Of a stretch of DNA of 64,000 nt, positions 24,300-35,368 are shown in pieces. Location of the stretch: positions 4,417,501 to 4,481,500 of the forward strand of contig NC_090241.1 of NCBI RefSeq assembly GCF_024489055.1, given 5' to 3'. Origin of the DNA: Chanodichthys erythropterus. Its lineage: Eukaryota > Chordata > Actinopteri > Cypriniformes > Xenocyprididae. Both the position numbers and the translations under genes were made by a program. A model generated the notes under the pieces. It ran no database searches, had not been told where the DNA came from, and was given only the letters and a program-made list of their open reading frames with translations. The first letter of the stretch is position 1, and every line of letters begins with the position of its first letter.

Positions 24300-24567
24300 T
24301 GTATGTATGTATGTATGTATGTATGTATGTATGTATGTATGTATGTATGTATGTATGTATGTATGTATGTATGTATGTATGTATGTATGTATGTATGTAT
24401 GTATGTATATATGCATGTATGTATGTATGTATGTATGTATGTATGTATGTATGTATGTATGTATGTATGTATGTATGTATGTATGTATGTATGTATGTAT
24501 GTATGTATGTATGTACGTACGTACGTACGTACGTACGTATGTATGTATGTATGTATGTATGTATGTG
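24240..24567. repeat. Long (TATG)n microsatellite
   Basis: About 300 bp of TATG/GTAT units follow a short (TA)n stretch. The array is interrupted by TATATATGC near 24408 and by a run of GTAC units around 24512-24538. The repeating-tetrapeptide open frames (MYVC) come from this array and are not genes. Confidence 0.97.
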
Positions 24568-25916
24568 TAATTATTACAATTGGTTTTATGTCTTTCTTTA
24601 ATTTAATTTTAATTAAGTTAGATTAAATATTCTCAATTAGTGGCTCATAGGTTTGTTCTGGTTGTAGAAAAATACTAAATGCAAATATTAAAATATGACT
24701 ATCCATATAATTAGGTATTGTTAATAATAAAATGAAATAAACTTTATTTCAGCTTGTTACCAAGACAATATTTCTCATTTTGGTTTAGTTTAAGTACAGT
24801 ACTAAAATAACTACAACTAAAAAAACAGAAACTTAACTACATGGACACTAAAACTTACTGAAACATTTAAATTAAAATGGAACTGAATATATATATAATT
24901 TTTATTTAAAATATTAACAAAATCTCGATACTTAAACATGACTGCAAAATATGTAGATTTAAAAACTAGCCCTTTAAATGCATTCTTTTCCAAATGTGTG
25001 ATTAGATAAACTGTATATATTTAGCTAGCTGCTATAGATTATTTGAGAGCTGATGAATGAATCTGTATCATATACGGTGTATTATGTGTTACGTTATCGG
25101 TGTGGTATACAGCTCTTTACTAATTCATACTGATAGCTGAACTGAGCGCTGCCAATCACATGGGAAGAGAAAAACTTGAAACTCGCTCATTATTCTGGGC
25201 TGGCTATAGCGATCGTTCTTCCCACAGTCTTGCACCTCAGGTTGTGTGATTATACCAGCCCTATGTGCTGCTGAATTAAATCTGTACTTAATTAGAATGA
25301 TTTATAGAGCACAACATTTTCTGTAAAAAACATTGAGAAATGTAACAAACGTTAACATTAATCAACATGATTGATTTCTGATTGACCTATTCTAATGTTT
25401 AAGGAGCAATTTGCAGCATTCACAATCTTGCTTTCATAATATTTTATTTTATGTCATGTCATTACGTTTCCCCAAAGCATCTTAAAGTTTAAAAATTTTT
25501 TTTTCTTTCTTTTTTCCCTCTCACCTGCTATAAGCATTTCTAATGTTTGGTAATGTTATTAGCAGCATTCCTGTGCTTGCAATACTGCGTTTGTTCCTGT
25601 AGGTGGCGGTATACACCACATTTCAACAAGTCGACATGAATTCAAAATTTGCCTATTCCAGGTCTTATTGTACACTTCATTCACATTATTCCAAAAAACG
25701 TTTGTCTTTTAAATTTTTCATCAAAATAGAATAATTTTCACTGATGTCAATCAAGTCATTGTCACATTTTTTTTTTTTCTATAAATATTATGTCACTTCA
25801 TGGAACTCATATGCTGCGTCATGTTTATTTTAATACAGAGAGAAAGCATTTAACAGACCAAACCTTTTATGTACTTTCCTTGTAGAAAACACTTTTTATC
25901 CACAGCATCACACTGA

Positions 25917-26476
25917 ATACTACATGTAATTTTTTTTATTTATTTATTTTTTTTTTAATTGATACAACAGTAGGGGAATACAAATACATTTGAATATATA
26001 AAACAAATCAAAATTCTGTATCTTATCACAAATCAATCATGTTTCTATTCGATTAAGTATCCTTTTCAACAGTTTAGATGTCTTAACAGCTTTACGATTG
26101 TTCTGTATTGATGTTAGAGAGTCATAAAAAATCTTCAAATCAGTGGAAAATAGTCTACTATTTGGTACAGTCGATATACATTTTGCTTTATGTATGTGAT
26201 ATTGTCCTAATAGAATAAGAAGTTTAACTATATTATCCATTTCCAATAAACCAGTATCACAATCCATAAACAAGACCATTACATCAGTTATAGTGACAAA
26301 CTTGTAAAATAAGTCAAGAAGAAAAATAGAAACTTGGGACCAAAATAATTTTGTATAATTACAATTGAAAAATAAGTGTACAATTGTTTCAGTTTCTTCT
26401 TCACAAAAACTGCATAGTGGCGAAAACCCTTCTTTAAATGTACTAATAAAATTGTTACATGGATACTACATGTAAT
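25917..26476 (-). mobile_element. 5'-truncated LINE (L1/Tx1-like) with target-site duplication
   Basis: The 14-mer ATACTACATGTAAT lies at 25917-25930 and 26463-26476 and encloses a 532-bp body (25931-26462). The body begins, on the + strand, with a T-rich tract, i.e. a poly-A tail of a minus-strand element. Minus-strand translation gives the 3' end of a non-LTR retrotransposon ORF2: CSFCEEETETIVHLFFNC, then LLILLGQYHIHKAK. Both are typical of the zinc-finger-like and IHK segments after the reverse transcriptase. Everything 5' of that is missing, so it is a dead-on-arrival insertion. Confidence 0.85.
26037..26431 (-). pseudogene. LINE ORF2 C-terminal fragment
   Basis: An open minus-strand frame runs from about 26431 down to the stop at 26037. 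It reads PLCSFCEEETETIVHLFF and continues through FWSQVSIFL to MDNIVKLLILLGQYHIHKAK and a basic end. This is the carboxy-terminal part of an L1-clade ORF2 (Cys-rich motif, then GxYHIHKxK). There is no endonuclease and no reverse transcriptase core. The frame is still open, which suggests a relatively recent insertion. Confidence 0.8.
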
Positions 26477-26512
26477 TACTGTACATGACAGTCCCCATTT
26501 GGAAACATGTTG

Positions 26513-26840
26513 TTAAAGGTATAGTTCACCCAAAAATGAAAATTGTCGTCATTTTACTGACCTTGAAGTTGTTCCAAACCTGTATTAATTTATTTCTTCT
26601 ACTGAACACAAAAGCGCATATTTTGAAGAATGTTTGGAACCAAACAGTTCATGGGCCCATTGACTTCCATAGTAGAAAAAAAAATAAAAAATACTTTCAA
26701 AATCAAACAGTTTGTTTACTGATATTCTTCAAAATATCATCTTTTGTGTTCAGCAGAAGAAAGAAATTCATACAGGTTTGGAACAACTTCAGGGTCAGTA
26801 AATGGCAGAATTTTCATTTTTCGGTGAACTGTCCCTTTAA
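26513..26840. mobile_element. Fold-back MITE with long inverted arms
   Basis: The left end TTAAAGGTATAGTTCACCCA and the right end (complement TTAAAGGGACAGTTCACCGA) are inverted, and similarity continues through both arms (gttccaaacctgtat..., ttctgctgaacacaaaag..., caaacagtt) to a centre near 26675. This is a very common fish repeat type. The 166-codon open frame across it is not a gene. Confidence 0.8.
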
Positions 26841-27439
26841 GTGCCCAGCTCCAGAATGTGGTACTGGTAGAGTTGTGATCGTGCTAAGAGTCCAGTTCCT
26901 GAGTCAGACTTACCTTGATTTGATCCTACAACCCTATAACCTCACAGATCGTTCATGTTTTCTTCCAAACAATCATTATATGTGATGCAGTATTACCAGA
27001 GGTGCAAGAATAATCTGAAAAGTTGTGGCGACACATTATAAATCTTCATTTCAGCTCATGAACACTAATACTTTTTATTGTGGGCAAACAAAACAGCATT
27101 CTTAAAATATAAAGATTATTTCTCAACAAGTATGTGGGGGATGAACTTAATTTCTGAAAGTGGGGAAGACGTGTCAGTTCTAATGGTTGACATAGCCCTG
27201 AATATTACTGCCAAATCTGTGTGCCGGTGGAGATGTCTGTCCTTATTCACGTTTCAGACTCCTGTCTGATGTTTGAGGCTTTGTATGAGGAACCGCTGTG
27301 AAGTTAAATGGAACAAATGTTCTTGCAGAGCGAGCGAGGGCTGTGAATGAGCCGATTCAGCTGAATTAACCCTGAGACAGTATTTTCTATTATATTTTGT
27401 TATTTGGTCTAGTATTATAGATCAAATTATAAACTATAA

Positions 27440-27895
27440 TTCTAGTTTGGGGTCAGTAAGAAATTAATACTTTTATTCAGCAAGGATGCATTAAATTGAT
27501 AAAACGTGACAGTAAAGACTTTTACATTGCTGCAAAATTTCAAATAAATGCTGTTCTTATAAACTCTATTTATTCACGATTTCCACAAAAATATGATTAA
27601 GTAAAGTTTCTTGAGCATCAAATCAGTATATTAGAATGATTTCTGAAGGATCATGTGACACTGAAGACTGGATTAATGATGCTGAAAATTCAGCTTTGAC
27701 CATTTAGAATGTAATTTATTCATGTGCACATGAATAAATTACATTCTAAAATATATTAAAAAAGAAAACAGTTATTTTAAATTGCAATCATATTTGATAA
27801 TATTACAGTTTTTACTGTATTTTTTGATCAAATAAATGTAGCCATGGTGAGTATAAGAGACATTTTTTTACGACCCAAAACTTTTGAACTGTAGT
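27440..27895. repeat. Interspersed repeat copy (inverted orientation)
   Basis: It reads 'aatgatttctgaaggatcatgtgacactgaagactgga', the reverse complement of the motif at 10740-10770 and 13820-13855. A 48-bp perfect palindrome (27703-27750) lies within it. The boundaries are approximate. Confidence 0.6.
27703..27750. repeat. Perfect 48-bp palindrome without spacer
   Basis: 27703-27726 (tttagaatgtaatttattcatgtg) is followed immediately by its exact reverse complement at 27727-27750. The centre is GTGCAC. Confidence 0.93.
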
Positions 27896-28152
27896 ATATT
27901 TACTTTGTCCCTTTTTATTTTTCTCTTTATTTAATTTCTTTATTTACTTGCATATATTCTTTATTGTCTATTTCGGTACTTTGTTTTTTTTTTTATGCTT
28001 TGGAAATATTGTATATGTCGACAATCGTGCCAATAAAGCTCGACTCTGACTCAGCTGACACAGGAGGAACTGCTCAGGGAGATTAACATCATTACAGACT
28101 CCTCGTTTATACTGGAATCTCTCTGGGAGTACAGGACAGCCGATCACAACCA

Positions 28153-28153
<1 letters not shown>

Positions 28154-28237
<84 letters not shown>
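28154..28237. repeat. tanc1: (CA)42 microsatellite upstream of exon 3
   Basis: Eighty-four uninterrupted bases of CA lie about 190 bp before the exon 3 acceptor. In the pre-mRNA the sense strand carries CA repeats, a known hnRNP L binding sequence (established knowledge; no binding is shown here). Confidence 0.95.
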
Positions 28238-28238
<1 letters not shown>

Positions 28239-28329
28239 GCAGATCCACACGCAGCTCTGCCCGGAGATTCAGATCACCAGCCTCACAATCCCATCTGGAA
28301 AGACTTAACTGTCTCTGTGTGTGTATGTG

Positions 28330-28424
28330 TGTCTCTCTCGCTCTCTCTCTCCTCGCTCTCTTTCTCCTCCCTCCCTCTGTCTCTCTCTCTCTCTGTCTTT
28401 CTCTCATTTTTGCTCTGTCTCCAG
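28330..28424 (+). promoter_or_regulatory. tanc1: Extended polypyrimidine tract and acceptor of exon 3
   Basis: CT-rich sequence (ctctctctc units) runs almost uninterrupted up to the acceptor ctgtctccag at 28424. It is far longer than a usual tract and would be a good binding platform for PTB-type proteins (inference). Confidence 0.6.
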
Positions 28425-28517
28425 GTTCAATCAGGACACCCAAATATGTGGAGAATCCTCGTGCTCCTGGAGATCCTGTCACCTGTGCTCTGAGGAACCG
28501 GAGGAAGAACAACACTG
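28425..28517 (+). CDS. tanc1: tanc1 coding exon 3
   Basis: Acceptor ctccag|gttcaat, donor aacactg|gtgagt; phase 1 to 1; residues 96-127. It encodes GSIRTPKYVENPRAPGDPVTCALRNRRKNNTG. The KYVE(S/N)PR(V/A)PGD core is conserved in TANC1. It is a 93-nt cassette, divisible by 3, so skipping would preserve the frame and remove 31 residues. A (TG)7-like tract follows the donor at about 28530-28543. Confidence 0.9.
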
Positions 28518-28589
28518 GTGAGTACTTCTGTGTGTGTGTGTGTATACTTTTGTATGAATGCTTGTATTTGTATATTCATTGATCTTTGT

Positions 28590-28760
28590 GTGTGGGTCAT
28601 ATTTTGACCAGATGTCCCCACAAGAATAGTAAAGAGATAACCAGACATGTATAAATAAAGGCTGTGTGATGGTTACGTTTAGGGGTAGATTTAGGGAATA
28701 TAAAATATAATTTCCTCAATATAAAAACCATAGAATTCAATGGAAAGTCTCTGCAGTCTT
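28590..28760. repeat. Interspersed repeat ('tgtccccacaagaatagtaaa' family)
   Basis: The motifs 'gtccccacaagaatagtaaa', 'taccagacatg'-like and 'tttaggggtagatttaggga' are shared with the repeat interrupted by the Tc1 element (18280-18442 and 20010-20070). This copy is not interrupted, which helps define the Tc1 insertion site. Confidence 0.55.
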
Positions 28761-29559
28761 TGAGTGAGGTTTGCCCTTGTTGTACGCTGAGGGATGGAGT
28801 TTTTAAGATGTGGGGAGTTACATGAATTTACAGCTGAGAGTTCAGTAAATCCAACAGTCCATTAAACCACATTCCTCCCTCCCTCCCTCCCTCCGTCTCT
28901 CTGTTTTACTTGGTATACCTCTGTCTTCTAGGGTCAATCTTTCTCCTTTCTCCTGCTTGCATTCTTTGTCACTTTTTAATGCTGCCTTGTGTTTATAAAG
29001 TATAAAGTGTTGGTGCGTTCATTGATTTGATCTGTCGGTCATTTTAGTGTTGTGATGCTAGGATGGCAAAATTCAACTCTGCATCGTTAAATCTAATTGA
29101 TCTCTGGAATGTGTGCGTGACATTTGGAGGGTTACAGGTGAACGCACAAAAATCTTGTTTAATGCACTCAATTGAGTGTTGGAAGTGTTGGACCACTAGT
29201 TAAATTTTTTTTCCTAATGTAGCACCATTTTGTTACAAATTATATTATTAGCATAAAGTATTAATAAATAAAACAACATAAAGTTAAAAAGTTTAAGAGT
29301 TATATTTGGTAGTGCACTGTATGTGCAAGTTTTGTCTTAATGACAGCACCCGAGTTACATGAAGTATGAAACCTGATGTTCTCCAGCATGATTTGAGAAT
29401 AATCCAGAGAGCGTCTTTTGCTTTATTGGAAGCAAGAATATCTAACATCTGAACAAAAATCACATGTTCAATGTCACAATGTTTTTATTTGATCATACAA
29501 CCTAAAATATTTCTTCATATTTCTTCGTTGGTAAGATTTTTAGACTCTTATACTCACCA

Positions 29560-29790
29560 AAGCTGCACTGAAAAAAGTACAGAATAATGTATTTTAAAAT
29601 GTAATTGTTTAATGTAATGTTTATTCCTGTGATGACAAAGCTAAATTTTCAGCATCATTACTCCAGTCTTCAGTGTCACATGATCCTTACAGAAATCATT
29701 TTAATATGATGATTTGTTGCTCAATAAACATTTCTTATTATTATCATTTTTTTTTTTTTTTTTTGAAAACCATGATACATTTTTCTGGAA
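29560..29790. repeat. Interspersed repeat copy ('gtcacatgatccttacagaaa')
   Basis: It carries 'ctaaattttcagcatcattactccagtcttcagtgtcacatgatcc' type sequence, as in intron 1 copies. Boundaries are approximate. Confidence 0.6.
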
Positions 29791-29801
29791 TCTATGATTT
29801 A

Positions 29802-30300
29802 AAGGTAGGGTAGGCAACTTCAGAGTGGCTAGCAATAGCAAGCTAGCTTTGAAAGCTGAAGATCCAAAGCACTCCCTAAAGCCACACCACCAGAGCAGAG
29901 TCTGCAAAGTGTCACGAGAGACTCATTTCTAGAACGTCACAGGTTGCCATCTTGTAATTATGGTTACGACATGGCGTGAACGCAGCATAAACTCATTGTT
30001 TTTGTTCAGGAGGAACTGTAAAATGCGGCTGCTGTTTGTTTGTGGCGCTCTGTGACTGATGTCTGTCTAACTCTGCATAGCATGAAACACGCTGATGACG
30101 TGTGATGTCTGCGCGGAAATACAGATTGACAGGCAGGTAGGACATCCCATGATTGGACAAACATTTTTTTTTTTTTGGTCCTGAGGCTTCCTCAGATATT
30201 GTACATTTTTATTTTTTTATATTTAGACTGTTTCTATTATTGATTCCTATGAGGATGTGAAGAGTTTCAACCAGTATAACAAAAAGTGTTTATGAAAAGT
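29802..30300. mobile_element. Truncated copy of the 4797-6112 element family
   Basis: Motifs in common order with 5690-6085: 'acgtcacaggttgcc', 'gcgtgaacgcagcataa', 'gtgactgatgtctgtct', 'gacaggcaggtaggacat', 'tttcaaccagtataacaaaaa'. The nested block seen at 4993-5590 is absent, confirming that the latter is a later insertion. Confidence 0.65.
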
Positions 30301-31040
30301 AGGACTGCATGATTAATCAAAATTAAACCACTCACGATTTGGCAAAAGCTGCCAAATTTTATTTTTTTTTTAATTTATGTGCAGCTTCTCAGTGCAGCAC
30401 TGCTCTGTGATCAGCAGTAAATGCTGTAACATCTAAAAGCTAGAGGGCGCTCTCTCACAGAAACTCCAAATATGCCCTACAGAAGTATGACATAACGCAT
30501 GTCATTCCAGGAAATCCCTAGGGGCATCTTACTATCGCTGTAGCTGAATAAACAGAAGATTGAAATGCTTTGAATGATTAGACATGACTAATAAACACAC
30601 GACTACAACAATATATGGTTTAACATTTTGTCCCTAATGTAGTTCTATTTTCTTACAAATTATATTATTAGCCTATATGGTTTATTTGAGTTCAAGCCTT
30701 CTCGGGTATTTTCATGATAATAAAGTATATTTATACTTAAACGCTAATCGACATAGCCTTTATCACAGTATAGAATACTATGAAATAATGTTGTATGCCT
30801 TATTCTGAGTAAGAAGCCACATCATCTCACGGAAGGAAGTTTTCAAACACCCAACTGATGGTTTGAAGTTAGTTTGGAGTAAAAACATTATTAAATTGTG
30901 TCTTTTGCTTGATACGAGATATGTAAATGCTTCTCACGTTTGGAAAGATGCTTGACGCGTGTTGCTTTTTCAAATGCATGATACAAGCAAATTTGTAGTG
31001 CTTTCAAATGTGCATTTACTACTGATCACAGAGCCTAATC
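30301..31040. mobile_element. MITE copy (family with 35369-37042 and 48764-49305)
   Basis: It starts 'taggactgcatgattaatcaaaattaaacc' and contains 'aaactccaaatatgccctac', 'gtcattccaggaaatc', 'catcttactatcgctgtagctgaataa' and 'tactactgatcacagagcc', all shared with the two other copies. The right end is missing. Confidence 0.65.
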
Positions 31041-32143
31041 TAAAGTTGTTATTTTTGGCCCATGTCCCGAGACACCTCTGTTCCATTTCAGGGAATCATT
31101 ATGGTTGCTCTGGCATTGCACTAATTTTATACATCTACAACACTGGTGCATCTACAAATTATTAATTATGAAGCAGTTACACCTCCACCGTTTGATGATG
31201 CAGATCGTGAGAGTGCACCAGATGCGGTAGCCCACTCCAGATGAACCTGCTATACATGCAAATGAATGATCTCCATGTCATTGATGGCCCAGATGACTTT
31301 GACTTTCAGCTCAAGGTTCATTGTCCTGACAGGTGTTCTATAAATGCATACTTGCTTTTCTTTCTCTCCCTCCACACCTGTGTGGACTACAAAACGGGCT
31401 CAAAATGGACTCTGGGTCACATTGATTTTTCTTAATAGATCAAAGAACCGAGAATCATGGGAGACTGAGTAAATCAGGCTTTAGAAATACACGCCACACA
31501 CCCACCGTTTGCCACTGAAACAGATGACTATGAAATGCTTTAGAGTCTGACTCTTTCTGTGTAAAAGGCAATTATCATCTCTGTGTGCTCACTTACTGTT
31601 TCCTGAAAGGACGAAAACTACCTTTGTGATGTCATTACAGCTGCCAGCACATCCACCTGTGATTGGGCAAAGTGCTGTAATGATTTCATCCTGTGATGTA
31701 ATTACATCTGGTGGATTGGAGTGTTTCTCACAGATGCTGGGCATTTTATCTCCTGATCTCTGTTCTTTCTCTATAAATAGAGGGCGAGTGTACAGTTACA
31801 TTTGACAGTCAGCTGGATTGCTGGTATTAGTTCACTTCCTTTGTAAAGTCTTAGGCCAGAAACATGCTCTACACAAGTATGCAGATGAAAATATTTGGCA
31901 TGCATTACAAGTGTACAGTCCTATTATCCATACTTAATGTGCATTCTTGCATTACTTTGGCAGTTACATAAGCCTTGAACCTTACACCAATCCACCACCT
32001 AAAACCAATGCGCACACAAACACACACACATCTAGCTTTATAATAAACCTGGAATTCTATACTGCAAATATTTTTGGCTCTGTGACTATTTGCTTATGTC
32101 TCTCTATTGTATTGATAAGTGTCATCTAAATGCATACATGTAA

Positions 32144-32401
32144 GGCCCTTTTTACACCTGGTATTAATATGCATTTTGTTCCATCGGATTACAAGGGAGA
32201 CACATACCAGTTTACACTTCTCTTTTGCCCACTTTCGACCACTTCTTTGACTGTAGAAACAAATGCATTTTCAACTACCTCTGGAAGTGAAAGTGGACAA
32301 GCGTAAAATGTTTTAGACCTTGTTTACACCTGTTTTTACCGTTGTCCACTTGTGATTGGATTAACAAAAATGCTTTTTAGTACTAGATGTAAACGGGGCC
32401 C
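32144..32401. mobile_element. TIR MITE, 258 bp
   Basis: The left GGCCCTTTTTACACCTGGTA and the right end, complemented, GGGCCCCGTTTACATCTAGTA are inverted copies enclosing short non-coding DNA with internal 'ccactttcgaccac' type motifs. Confidence 0.7.
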
Positions 32402-32462
32402 AAACTTTGTACTAAAGCAATAGAGCTACTTTAAAATTGTACATAGGCAGTGGTATTTTTTA

Positions 32463-32969
32463 GGGTTGTCAAAAGTACTGACTTCGGTACTGTAATTTTA
32501 AAATGTTATGATACCGGCATCTCCCCCCTAGCATTTGAGCGCTATGAGAAGCTCCTTTAAAGGTGCTATAGAAAATAAAGTTATTATTATTTTGAGTGCT
32601 GTTGAGTGGATTCTTAAACACCTCTGATTGGCCATTGTGTTCACATGCTCAACAGATATGTCTGTGATTTGGCTGCAATGATCAATGCTTCAAAAACATG
32701 TTGTAAATGGACATCTTTGATGCTCTTCACCAAATGCTTACACAGATAAACACAGGAGTGTTTGAAAGCAGGCGTCTATGAGCGGGTCCCTAATATATCC
32801 ATTGATAAATGGATCCGCTAATAGATGTTTTTGAAGCGTTGATCATTGCAGCCAATCAGAGACATATCTGTTGAGTGCGGGAACACTGTGGCCAATCAGA
32901 GGCATTTAAGAATCCGCACAAAATGCTAGGGGGAAATGCTGGTATCGTCACATTTCTAAAATTTCATAT
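32463..32969. mobile_element. MITE copy (family of 21207 and 22145)
   Basis: It starts gggttgtcaaaagtactgac and shares 'cctctgattggccattgtgttcacatgctcaacagatatg' with 22265-22305. The right end is degraded near 32969. Confidence 0.65.
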
Positions 32970-35368
32970 ATATAAGCTCAAATATCTTGAGCTTGTGTTA
33001 ACCGGAGACCTTATTTCAGACATTTAATCAAACGCGCACAACACCAGAAAGTGCTAAAATGGTACTTTCTGAGTTTTGGCCTACAAAAATACATCATTCT
33101 TGCAGCACACTATACAGTATGTGTTGTGTTCTGAATTTTGTTCTGACATGTTTGTGTTTCCATTAACATGTTTTGTTCATTAAGCGGTGTTCACACTAGC
33201 TGTGTTTGCATGAACTTAATTAGGGTTATCATAATAGATTATCAGCTGATATTAGAGATTTTCCTTTATTTATCGGTATCGCTACCATATATCAGCCAAT
33301 TTTAGATATTTAATTTAATAATGCTATTAAATAATGTTGATTGCCTCACTAACTTAAGTCCCAAAGTTAATAACATATAAATGTAATAACTTATATAACT
33401 ATAAATGTAATATTTAGCACATCTCAAAATAAATATTTAATATTCATGAAATATTTTGCATATGTATTATAATGTTGTGATGTCTAAATTCAGCATTTAC
33501 AACCATTCTTTTTTTTTTTTTTTTTTTTACAAAGTAGTGATTAAAATTGATAGAAAATATTTAATATTGGCCATAACATGAAAATAATTATTAGCTTAAC
33601 AGTCAGAATTTTATCAGTACATCTCTAACACTAATAATCAGTTATTAATTGAACTAGTAGTACCATCCGAAGAAAAAAAAAAAAAGGTCTCATGTAACCA
33701 TGTCAGTTGGAATAAACTGGTCAAATCCGATTAAAATTAAATTTGGGTGGTTTAAACCTTTAATAATCTTGTTAGGAAAATATTAGCGTATCAGTTTCCT
33801 GTAGGAAATTGCTGTTTTAAAATAACAAAAGGTTGCACAGGGACAAGGTTGACTAGCAGAGACCACTGGCAAGTGCAATGCCATGTACAGTTAAAGCATA
33901 GTCAAAATCCACTTTTTAAACGAGACCAAGCAATACTCAAATTTGTACAGTTACCCTAGACACATCCTAAAGCACACAGCCCATAGTGTAGACTAATGCT
34001 GAGCTCTCGAATATTAGAGTTGCAGCCTTTCATTTTGATTGAGCTGGCAAATCTCTATGGCAACATTGTGTCTGTTCACTCTGAGCCATGACCAGCGTTT
34101 TCCACTGATTTCTTCAGAGCATAATCTCCATGATTCAATTCTAATGAGCACTAATGATTTACCCAGCACAGATCTTTCATCACAGGCCGATAATACCGCA
34201 CCGCATCCCGCCGTTTACGCCACACTGCCGCTCGCTGCCTTCCTGATCCGTGCTTTCTCCCCTGTTACATGTGTTTCAGCCATTAGCAGCAAAAATAAAC
34301 CTTGGATCGACAGGGCTATAATTTAGATGTCACTTTGCAGGAAAAACTTTTGACTCGTTTGACCGAAAAATCGCCAGACTTAGCCAGGTTGAATTATGCC
34401 AGTTGCTATGGTTGTCTGAAAAAAGACGCTTGGCCAAAGCAAATGTAATAAAGTTTAATGGGCCCTTCTTTTAATGACAAGTGTGCATTGGCTCAAACAA
34501 TTGCTAGCATGGAGGCGTGCGTGCTTTGTATAAAATTAACAAATAAGATTAATGTCACCCATGATTTATTGAATGAATCATTTGTTTTTGCTACTTATCA
34601 CGACATCACACATTCTGGCATCTACACACTGAAATTAATAAATTAAATGAACATTTACAACAAATAGTTGCTCTAAGGATCCGTGGGTGCAGTTGCTGTC
34701 AGTGTTGTAGGAACATGTTTAATTTGAACTTTTCAATGGTGGCACTGGGATAACATCAAAGTTAGAGCTACAAGATATAGCCTGTTATTACCCATGTGTG
34801 GGATCGTTTTTGAAAAACCCATAATCAAAGTTTGATGACAGTTTTATTAATAAGCGCTATCGCCGGAGATAAAAAGGCTACGCATTGTCTAACTGATATG
34901 AAAGGATCTTAAATTCATGTGGCATATAAACATTTATTTTTGACAAATAACGATTATGACTAAGCGCTGGCTGCTAGGAACTGCAAGAGCAGAGTGAACG
35001 TTCAGCATATGTTCAGTTAATTTTAGCATTATAGTTGAGTCCATAGTTGCTGATGTACAACCAGGAAGGATATGTTAAATTTAAGGGGTACATGTTTTTC
35101 TGGTCCTTTCATGTTGTCTGTCTCGTGTTTGTCTCATTCATTATCATATTAGCAAGACACACATTTGTCTTAGGTGAATTTAGGCAGCCTCAGCACTGAA
35201 GATCACTGGAAAAGTGCATCCCTCTGGTCTTATGATAAAATTCAGCAGATCTCAGTTCTTAAACCCTTAATCCTCTGATTATTTCTTTGGTCTGATCCAT
35301 TACAACAAGGGTCATTAAAATGTTACAACTAATTGTATTTGTTGGCCAGATTTGGCAAATTGCTAAGA

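Larger units (their letters stand above)
23791..28424 (+). other. tanc1: tanc1 intron 2 (4.6 kb)
   Basis: It contains the (TATG)n array at 24240-24567, a 5'-truncated LINE at 25931-26462, a fold-back MITE at 26513-26840, an interspersed repeat copy with a palindrome at 27440-27895, and (CA)42 at 28154-28237. The region 24570-25915 shows no supported feature, and the + strand frames inside the TATG array are artefacts. Confidence 0.8.

Noticed and set aside
24183..24626. Open frames of 108-147 codons on the + strand (MYVC repeats)
   Set aside because: They are entirely generated by the (TATG)n microsatellite, which is open in three frames.
26485..26985. 166-codon + strand open frame
   Set aside because: It spans the fold-back MITE at 26513-26840; non-coding.
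28153..28648. Minus-strand frames of 73-120 codons opposite exon 3
   Set aside because: Driven by the CA and CT tracts; the + strand exon has splice sites and homology.
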